Of a stretch of DNA of 10,174 nt, positions 5,908-10,174 are shown one piece after another. The DNA is taken from NCBI GenBank assembly GCA_035294855.1, contig DATGKD010000239.1, forward strand, positions 1-10,174, given 5' to 3'. Source of the DNA: DATGKD01 sp035294855. GTDB lineage: Bacteria > Actinomycetota > Acidimicrobiia > Acidimicrobiales > UBA8190. The position numbers and the translations under genes are program-made. Numbering within the stretch: the stretch's first letter is position 1; each line of letters starts with the position of its first letter. Under the pieces are notes generated by a model, which saw only the letters and a list, made by a program, of their open reading frames with translations, ran no database searches and had not been told where the DNA came from.

Positions 5908-7947
5908 GTGAGCCCCCCGCCGCGAAGGTGGGAGTACCGGCGCTGGGACGGAACCCAGCGCGGCTTCGAGGACGAGGTCGACGAGCTGTTCAGCCAGATG
6001 GCCGACGACCTCCTGTACCACGGCGACCCCGACGCCGCCCTGCGCCGGCTGCTGACCTCGGGTTTCCGGACGCCCGACGGCGAGCGCGTCCAGGGACTGC
6101 GGGAATTGATGGAGCGTCTCCGCCAAGAGCGCCAGAACGAGCTCGAGCGGGGCGACCTCGGGGGCGCCTTCCACGAGATCGCCCAGGAGCTGGAGGACGT
6201 CGTCGCCGAAGAGCGCTCCGGGCTCGAGTCGCTGCAGAGCCAGGCCGCCGAGTCGGGCGACGAGCGCCGCCGTGAGGTCACCGACGAGGTGGTGAACGAA
6301 CGGTCGCTCCAGTTGGAGTTGCTGCCCCAGGACCTGGCGGGGCGCGTGCGGGGCCTGCAGAACTACGACTTCGTCTCGTCCGAGGCCCGCGAGCACTTCG
6401 AGCAGCTCATGGAGCGCCTGCGCGAGGAGATCGCCAAGAGCTGGTTCGACCAGATGTCCGACTCGCTCACCAACCCCGACCCCGAGCAGTTGGAACGCGC
6501 TCGCCAGATGTTCGACGCGCTCAACCGCATGATCGAGCAGCGCGAGCGCGGCGAGGAGCTCGACCCCTCGTTCGAGGATTTCATGCAGCGCTTCGGCGAC
6601 TTCTTCCCCGGCAACCCGCAGAGCCTCGACGAGCTCCTCGAGCAGTTCGCCGCGCAGATGGCCGCGGTCCAGGCGGTGCTCGACTCGATGACCCCCGAGC
6701 AGCGCGCCCAGCTCCAGGCGCTGGCGGAATCGCTGTTCGAGGACCTCGACCTGCGCTGGCAGGTCGAGCGACTCGCCGACAACCTGCGGCGCGCCGTGCC
6801 CGGCGCCGGCTGGGGCAAGCGCTACCGCTTCAGCGGAACCGACCCCATGGGGCTCGCCGACGCGGCGGCCGCGGCGCGGCGACTCGGCGAAATGGACCAG
6901 CTCGAGCAGTTCCTGCGCTCGGCGTCCTCGCCCGGCGCGCTCGCCGAGGTCGACCTCGACCAGGTGGCCAAGTACCTGGGCGACGACGGCGCCCGCTCGC
7001 TCGACCGCCTGGCGCGCCTCGCCAAGGAGCTCGAAGCCGCCGGCCTGATCGAACAGCGCGAGGGCCGCTACGAGCTGACCGCGCTCGGCATCCGGCGCAT
7101 CGGCCAGCGCGCGCTGTCCGACCTCTTCTCGAAGCTGGCCAAGGACCGCCTCGGTGGCCACCGCAACACGTTCATCGGCACCGGGCACGAGCCCGAGGGG
7201 CAGACCAAGCCCTACGAGTTCGGCGACCCGTTCACCTTGGACATCCACCGCACCGTGCACAACGCGGTCACGCGCCAGGGCGCCGGCACGCCGGTGCGCC
7301 TCGTGCCGGAGGACTTCGAGATCGCCCGCACCGAGCACCTCACGCGCTCCTCGACCGTGCTCATGGTCGACCTGTCGCTGTCGATGCCGATGCGCGACAA
7401 CTTCCTCGCCGCCAAGAAGGTGGCCATGGCGCTGCACACGCTCATCTCCACCCGGTTCCCCCGTGACTTCCTCGGCCTGGTCGGGTTCTCGGAGGTGGCA
7501 CGCGAGATCAAAGCCGAAGAGCTGCCCGAGGTCTCATGGGACTTCGTCTACGGCACCAACATGCAGCACGGGCTCATGCTCGCCCGCCGCATGCTGGCGC
7601 ACCGGCCCGGCACGAGGCAGATCATCATGATCACCGACGGCGAGCCCACGGCGCATCTCGTCCCCGAGCGGGGCGGCGACAGCTACGAGGTGTCGTTCAG
7701 CTATCCGCCCACCGCCGAGACCCTGCGGGTCACCCTGGCCGAGGTGGTCCGCTGCACGAGGGCCAACATCACGATCAACACCTTCATGCTCGACGCCAAC
7801 CGCTCGCTCCAGGGCTTCGTCGAGCAGATGACCAAGCTCAACCGGGGCCGCGCCTTCTTCACCACGCCCGAGACCCTCGGGGACTACGTCCTCGTGGACT
7901 TCCTCGAGCACCGCCGGACTTCTCGCTCTTCCCGCCGCGGCGCCTGA
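5908..7947 (+). CDS. VWA-domain protein partner of the MoxR ATPase (Rv0959-like)
   Basis: A 679-residue soluble protein. Residues 1 to about 340 are charged, very rich in Glu, Leu, Gln and Arg, and predicted largely helical or coiled-coil. Residues about 350-403 resemble a winged helix (LAKELEAAGLIEQREGRYELTALG region). The C-terminal VWA domain (about 480-670) has an intact MIDAS: DLSLS (D488, S490, S492), T550 in YGTNMQHG and D577 in ITDGEP. It should bind a divalent metal and engage a client or the ATPase, by analogy with ChlD and other MoxR-linked VWA proteins. The GTG at 5908 is the only plausible start after an in-frame stop at 5872, although its ribosome binding site is weak, which suggests coupling to the upstream gene. 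Gene order and size agree with Rv0959 (about 670 residues). The biological target is not known to me. Confidence 0.9.
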   Translation: MSPPPRRWEYRRWDGTQRGFEDEVDELFSQMADDLLYHGDPDAALRRLLTSGFRTPDGERVQGLRELMERLRQERQNELERGDLGGAFHEIAQELEDVVAEERSGLESLQSQAAESGDERRREVTDEVVNERSLQLELLPQDLAGRVRGLQNYDFVSSEAREHFEQLMERLREEIAKSWFDQMSDSLTNPDPEQLERARQMFDALNRMIEQRERGEELDPSFEDFMQRFGDFFPGNPQSLDELLEQFAAQMAAVQAVLDSMTPEQRAQLQALAESLFEDLDLRWQVERLADNLRRAVPGAGWGKRYRFSGTDPMGLADAAAAARRLGEMDQLEQFLRSASSPGALAEVDLDQVAKYLGDDGARSLDRLARLAKELEAAGLIEQREGRYELTALGIRRIGQRALSDLFSKLAKDRLGGHRNTFIGTGHEPEGQTKPYEFGDPFTLDIHRTVHNAVTRQGAGTPVRLVPEDFEIARTEHLTRSSTVLMVDLSLSMPMRDNFLAAKKVAMALHTLISTRFPRDFLGLVGFSEVAREIKAEELPEVSWDFVYGTNMQHGLMLARRMLAHRPGTRQIIMITDGEPTAHLVPERGGDSYEVSFSYPPTAETLRVTLAEVVRCTRANITINTFMLDANRSLQGFVEQMTKLNRGRAFFTTPETLGDYVLVDFLEHRRTSRSSRRGA

Positions 7948-7966
7948 CCCGTCGGCGTACAGGCGC
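7940..7966 (+). terminator. Possible stem-loop at the end of the VWA gene
   Basis: GCGCCTG (7940-7946) is complementary to CAGGCGC (7960-7966), giving a seven-pair stem with a 13-base loop that overlaps the TGA stop at 7945-7947. A second GC palindrome, CGCCGG-G-CCGGCG, follows at 7966-7978. There is no T-rich tail. The site could slow or end transcription before whiB, but such stems are frequent at this GC content. Confidence 0.3.
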
Positions 7967-8121
7967 GCCGGGCCGGCGAGGACGGAGCCCGGCTCACCAG
8001 CTGCGGCCACGCTCTGTGCCACGAATTCGCGTATTTCGCGCCCGTTGGTCACCTTGCGTGACGATCCTGCCGAGATTCCCACTTGCACGCCCGGGGGCCA
8101 TCGTCCATGATGACAAAGCTG

Positions 8122-8127
8122 TAACTA
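8122..8127 (+). promoter_or_regulatory. Possible -10 region (TAACTA) of the WhiB2-like gene
   Basis: The segment GACAAAGCTGTAACTACACC is a local AT-rich island in the 221-bp gap before the regulator. TAACTA would put a transcription start near 8133-8134, leaving a leader of about 36 bases that contains the strong ribosome binding site at 8153-8161. No matching -35 box at the normal spacing was found. Confidence 0.25.
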
Positions 8128-8152
8128 CACCGATGCCACTCGTGGGTGTGGC

Positions 8153-8161
8153 GAGGGGAGG
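8153..8161 (+). promoter_or_regulatory. Shine-Dalgarno site supporting the GTG start of the WhiB2-like gene
   Basis: GAGGGGAGG lies seven bases before the GTG at 8169. The competing in-frame ATG at 8133 has no ribosome binding site, and the 12 extra residues it would add do not resemble WhiB N-termini. Confidence 0.6.
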
Positions 8162-8168
8162 CGTACCG

Positions 8169-8459
8169 GTGGACGCCGTTTCATTGCTCTACGGCCGCCA
8201 AGAGCGCGACTGGCAGACCAAGGCCAACTGCATGGGGGTCGACCCCGACCTCTTCTTCCCGGAGCGTGGCGCGTCCACGAGGGAAGCGAAAGAGGTGTGC
8301 CGGGGTTGCGTGGTGCGCGAGGACTGCCTTGAGTTCGCCCTGGCCAACGGGGAGAAGTTCGGGATCTGGGGCGGGCTCTCTGAGCGCGAGCGCCGGCGTC
8401 TGCGCCGGGCGCGCGCCATGGCCCGCCGCACCGCCGCGGCGACCGCTTCCGCTTCCTGA
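8169..8459 (+). CDS. whiB2: WhiB2/WhmD-type iron-sulfur transcription regulator
   Basis: A 96-residue Wbl protein. The four cluster ligands are C21, C44, C47 and C53 (C-x22-C-x2-C-x5-C), expected to bind a [4Fe-4S] cluster. The segment FFPERGASTREAKE and the turn FGIWGGLSERERRRLRR are characteristic of the WhiB2 (WhmD; Streptomyces WhiB) branch, which is essential for septation in mycobacteria and for sporulation septation in Streptomyces, where WhiB acts with WhiA. The basic tail (RRLRRARAMARR) is the DNA-contacting region. GTG at 8169 is preferred because of its strong ribosome binding site; an ATG at 8133 would give 108 residues. It converges on the formimidoyltransferase gene, with 19 bases between the stops. 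Subfamily assignment is by motif only. Confidence 0.92.
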   Translation: MDAVSLLYGRQERDWQTKANCMGVDPDLFFPERGASTREAKEVCRGCVVREDCLEFALANGEKFGIWGGLSERERRRLRRARAMARRTAAATASAS

Positions 8460-8478
8460 CCCGGCCGTCGCACCGTCC

Positions 8479-9324
8479 TCAGGGGCCGTGGCGGGAGCCC
8501 GCCACGGCCACCCGGGACTCCACGGTGCGGTCCGGGTCGAGGTCGAGCTCCGACCGGCGCGCTGCCGGTACCGCCTCGACCACGTGCATCGGCGCCAGCC
8601 CGACGAGCTCGGCCCTCGCCACCGCGACGCCGCGGGCCGCTGCCAAGTGCGCCACGGCGTCGTACGCCTCGGCGGGCCCGAATCGGAACGGGTCGACGAG
8701 GTTGCACGACACCTGGGCGGTGCCTCCGCACACGAAGGACAACGCCCGCACCTCTTCACCACGGATCGCCGCGGCGATCGACGTGGCGACCGTCTGGTCC
8801 GCGGTGGTGAGCCACAGGTTGTAGGCGACCATCACCGGTCGGGCACCCACGGCGCACGCCCCGGCGCGGGGATGCGGTCGGTCGGGGCCGGCATCGGGCC
8901 GCAGGTCGACGAAGGCCCGTCGGCGCACGTCGGGCAGCGACCGCTCGGGCCCGTACAAGAAGCACGGCACCCCGAGCTCGGCGCCGGCCCACTCGGCGAA
9001 GCGGTCACGGGCGGCGACGGCGGGCCCGAGGTCGAGCCCCGGGCGTGCCCCGCCATCGGGCCCGAGGGGCACGAACGGCACCACGTCGAGCACCCCCAGA
9101 CGAGGATGCACCCCGTCGTGACCTTCCAGGTCGACGGACTCGAGCGTCCGGCGCGCCACGGCCCGTGCCGCGCGTTCGACGTCAGGACCGGCCAGGGTCA
9201 GGACCGAACGGTGGTGGTCGCGGTCGCTGTGGACGTCGAGGAGCGCCGTCCCGGCCGTGGCGGCGATGGCGGCGACGACGGCGCTGTCGCGCCCCTCGCT
9301 GATGTTGACGACGCACTCGAGCAC
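8479..9324 (-). CDS. ftcD: Glutamate formimidoyltransferase-like protein
   Basis: A 281-residue homologue of the transferase domain of FTCD, which moves the formimino group from N-formimino-glutamate to tetrahydrofolate. Family signatures are ECVVNISEGR at the N-terminus, DHHRSVLTLAG (36-46), EGHDGVHPRLG (67-77) with H69 and H73 as candidate catalytic histidines, DVVPFVPLG, and CAVGARPVMVAYN near residue 160. No cyclodeaminase domain follows, so this is a stand-alone transferase domain. It is slightly shorter than usual (about 300). The start is GTG at 9324; no good ribosome binding site is visible, but the N-terminal motif begins directly there. No histidine-degradation genes are nearby, so the physiological substrate (formiminoglutamate, or 5-formyl-tetrahydrofolate in a folate repair role) is uncertain. 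It lies between two wbl genes, and its 3' end carries a strong hairpin. Confidence 0.9.
   Translation of the reverse strand: MLECVVNISEGRDSAVVAAIAATAGTALLDVHSDRDHHRSVLTLAGPDVERAARAVARRTLESVDLEGHDGVHPRLGVLDVVPFVPLGPDGGARPGLDLGPAVAARDRFAEWAGAELGVPCFLYGPERSLPDVRRRAFVDLRPDAGPDRPHPRAGACAVGARPVMVAYNLWLTTADQTVATSIAAAIRGEEVRALSFVCGGTAQVSCNLVDPFRFGPAEAYDAVAHLAAARGVAVARAELVGLAPMHVVEAVPAARRSELDLDPDRTVESRVAVAGSRHGP
8484..8509. terminator. Perfect 11-bp hairpin in the whiB2/ftcD convergent junction
   Basis: GGCCGTGGCGG (8484-8494) and CCGCCACGGCC (8499-8509) form an uninterrupted 11-pair, nearly all-GC stem with a four-base loop. It lies just beyond the whiB2 stop on the plus strand and within the last codons of ftcD on the minus strand. 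There is no T-tract on either side, matching the U-tract-free stems often proposed as actinobacterial terminators. It can serve both converging transcripts. Confidence 0.6.
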
Positions 9325-9383
9325 GTGAGCGGAAGTGGGACCGCGGCGTCGGCCGCGTCGCCACCTTGGAATCAGGCTGCCAA

Positions 9384-9460
9384 CTCAGTCTGCCCGATGG
9401 AGCTCAGTCTGGCCGATGGAGGTCAGTCTGGCTTGTGGGCGGCGCAGTCCGGCCGATCAG
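9384..9460. repeat. Degenerate 19-bp tandem repeats between ftcD and the second wbl gene
   Basis: Units of the form CTCAGTCTGGCCGATGGAG lie at 9384-9402 and 9403-9421 (one mismatch apart), followed by a diverged unit at 9422-9440 and a further partial unit at about 9443-9460. Related CAGTC/GATCAG fragments continue to about 9490, into the 3' end of the wbl gene. The array lies downstream of the minus-strand wbl gene and directly upstream of ftcD, so it could include the ftcD promoter region or the wbl terminator. Confidence 0.75.
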
Positions 9461-9472
9461 TCCCGGCTGATC
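9455..9472 (-). terminator. Short stem-loop after the second wbl gene
   Basis: GATCAG (9455-9460) and CTGATC (9467-9472) form a six-pair stem with a six-base loop, 12 bases past the wbl stop on the minus strand. It lies at the edge of the 19-bp repeats. With no T-tract and only six pairs it is a weak terminator candidate. Confidence 0.3.
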
Positions 9473-9483
9473 AGTTCAGTCGG

Positions 9484-9732
9484 TCAGTTCGCCAGTCGGG
9501 ACAGGCTGGTCAGCCGCCGCGACCTGAGGATGCGCCGGCGCTCCCGCTCGGAGGTCCCGCCCCAGACGCCGTGGTCCACCCGGTTGACGAGGGCGTACTC
9601 CAGGCAAGGTGTCTTCACCGGACAGTCGGAGCAGATGCGCTGTGCGGCCTGCACCCCGATCCCGTCGCTCGGGAAGAAGATCGCAGGATCCATGGTCCTG
9701 CACCTTCCACGGGCCATCCACTCGCATTCCAT
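9484..9732 (-). CDS. WhiB-like iron-sulfur regulator (second Wbl)
   Basis: An 82-residue Wbl protein, smaller than the WhiB2-like one. Cluster ligands are C11, C34, C37 and C43 (C-x22-C-x2-C-x5-C); C3 is an extra cysteine. The signature MDPAIFFPSDG, the helix CLEYALVN and the turn HGVWGGTSERERRRILRSRR identify the family and its basic DNA-contacting end. It lacks the GASTREAKE segment of WhiB2, and I cannot place it confidently in a numbered class; similar compact Wbl proteins are common in actinobacteria. The ATG at 9732 has GGAGG four bases upstream (9737-9741). A possible -10, TAGGGT, lies at 9754-9759 on the minus strand, giving a leader of about 15 bases. The upstream gap is rich in GTGA direct repeats that could be operators. 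Confidence 0.92.
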   Translation of the reverse strand: MECEWMARGRCRTMDPAIFFPSDGIGVQAAQRICSDCPVKTPCLEYALVNRVDHGVWGGTSERERRRILRSRRLTSLSRLAN

Positions 9733-9753
9733 GGTGCCTCCGTTACTGCGGTC

Positions 9754-9759
9754 ACCCTA
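9754..9759 (-). promoter_or_regulatory. Candidate -10 element (TAGGGT) of the second wbl gene
   Basis: TAGGGT on the minus strand fits TAnnnT and predicts a start near 9747, just before the GGAGG ribosome binding site. No standard -35 is visible, as is often the case for activator-dependent actinobacterial promoters. Confidence 0.35.
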
Positions 9760-9813
9760 CCAGTGAGGTTTTCGGCGACGACTGGGCTCGTCACGTCGAT
9801 CCGTGCCCTTGGG

Positions 9814-9896
9814 CTCGTGATCTACCTCGTGAACCTGTGACCTTGCTGTGACTTTCCGACGGGCTGCGACCCGGCTCGTGACGCCCCGCCGGTGAC
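9814..9896. promoter_or_regulatory. Cluster of CTCGTGA / CTGTGAC direct repeats
   Basis: CTCGTGA occurs at 9814-9820, 9826-9832 and 9875-9881. CTGTGAC occurs at 9835-9841 and 9846-9852, and CGGTGAC at 9890-9896. Six GTGA cores thus share one orientation in 83 bp, within the divergent gap between the second wbl gene and the right-edge gene. The helical-turn-like spacing of some copies (11-12 bp) suggests a multi-site operator, but no known regulator is assigned. Confidence 0.4.
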
Positions 9897-9997
9897 GCCG
9901 CTGGGGGTGTTACATGACGTTGCGTCCCCGACTACGGTCGGCGGGCCGCGATCCGTCGATCCGGGAACGGATCGACGCGATCCGATGGGTCCACCCC

Positions 9998-10005
9998 GAG
10001 GAGGG
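9998..10005 (+). promoter_or_regulatory. Shine-Dalgarno site for the right-edge gene
   Basis: GAGGAGGG lies four bases before the GTG at 10010 and is much better than anything before the alternative in-frame ATG at 9914, which has only GGGGG about five bases upstream. Confidence 0.5.
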
Positions 10006-10009
10006 CAGC

Positions 10010-10174
10010 GTGCCGGACGAGTTGGAGGAACAGGAGGACCAGCCGCCGCGCGGGCACGTCCGGGTGGTGTACCTGGGGCCGGTGGCCCCCCACTGGGAAG
10101 TCCAGTCGAACTGGGGCGAACAGGACGTGATCGGGCCGTTCCGCGACCGCACGCTCGCCCGCCTGACGCTCCTG
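10010..10174 (+). CDS. N-terminal part of an unidentified acidic protein (3' truncated)
   Basis: Open to the right edge, giving 55 residues from the GTG at 10010. The start is acidic (PDELEEQEDQ), followed by a strand-like segment VRVVYLGPVAPHWEV and then WGEQDVIGPFRDRTLARLTLL, which reads as a small alpha/beta domain. No signal peptide or membrane segment is visible. I prefer GTG 10010 because of its GAGGAGGG ribosome binding site; the frame is open back to an ATG at 9914, which would add 32 Arg-rich residues. I do not recognise the family. It is transcribed away from the second wbl gene, and the two may share control elements in the gap between them. Confidence 0.7.
   Translation, partial: MPDELEEQEDQPPRGHVRVVYLGPVAPHWEVQSNWGEQDVIGPFRDRTLARLTLL

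Noticed and set aside
5767..7437. Long minus-strand open frame opposite the VWA gene
   Set aside because: Its Leu/Glu/Val/His-rich composition is the mirror of the Glu/Leu-rich VWA coding strand. No motif or start signal supports it.
8133..8168. Earlier ATG start for the WhiB2-like gene
   Set aside because: No ribosome binding site precedes it, whereas GAGGGGAGG is ideally placed for the GTG at 8169. A leaderless start at 8133 is not fully excluded.
1..10174. CRISPR array, tRNA/rRNA genes, insertion sequences, prophage or toxin-antitoxin genes
   Set aside because: No spacer-repeat pattern, cloverleaf, transposase, integrase or terminal inverted repeats were seen. The two tandem repeat arrays have no spacers and so are not CRISPRs.

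Overview
The window is about 70% or more G+C and gene-dense. Two WhiB-like proteins, a Sdh1-type succinate dehydrogenase and a MoxR/VWA gene pair matching the mycobacterial Rv0958-Rv0959 layout all point to an actinobacterium. I lean towards an uncultured, Acidimicrobiia-like lineage rather than a mycobacterium or streptomycete, but no rRNA or other taxonomic marker is present to confirm that. No tRNA, rRNA, insertion sequence or CRISPR array was seen.

Layout: (1) Positions 1-251 hold the tail of a plus-strand gene whose stop codon lies at the edge of five 15-bp tandem repeats. (2) Positions 252-467 (minus) encode a small acidic helical protein with a very strong ribosome binding site. (3) Positions 615-4137 (minus) are a tight sdhC-sdhA-sdhB operon for a three-subunit succinate:menaquinone oxidoreductase of the mycobacterial Sdh1 kind; sdhA and sdhB overlap by one base. 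(4) Diverging from it, positions 4380-7947 (plus) encode a MoxR-like AAA+ ATPase, apparently from a leaderless mRNA, followed by a large VWA-domain partner. (5) Positions 8169-9732 hold a WhiB2/WhmD-type regulator (plus), a glutamate formimidoyltransferase-like protein (minus) and a second WhiB-like protein (minus). A strong hairpin sits in the convergent junction and a degenerate 19-bp repeat array lies between the two minus-strand genes. (6) A divergent intergenic region rich in GTGA direct repeats leads to a truncated, unrecognised plus-strand gene at the right edge.

Functional picture: the sdhCAB operon is core respiratory metabolism. The MoxR/VWA pair is probably a chaperone-like ATPase plus MIDAS-containing adaptor that remodels or metallates an unidentified client. 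The two Wbl proteins are iron-sulfur transcription regulators. The genes are mostly housekeeping. The less ordinary signals are the Cys/His-rich motif in the membrane anchor, the winged-helix-like insert in the VWA protein, and several small repeat or operator-like arrays. I see no convincing evidence of a wholly new defence or mobile system.
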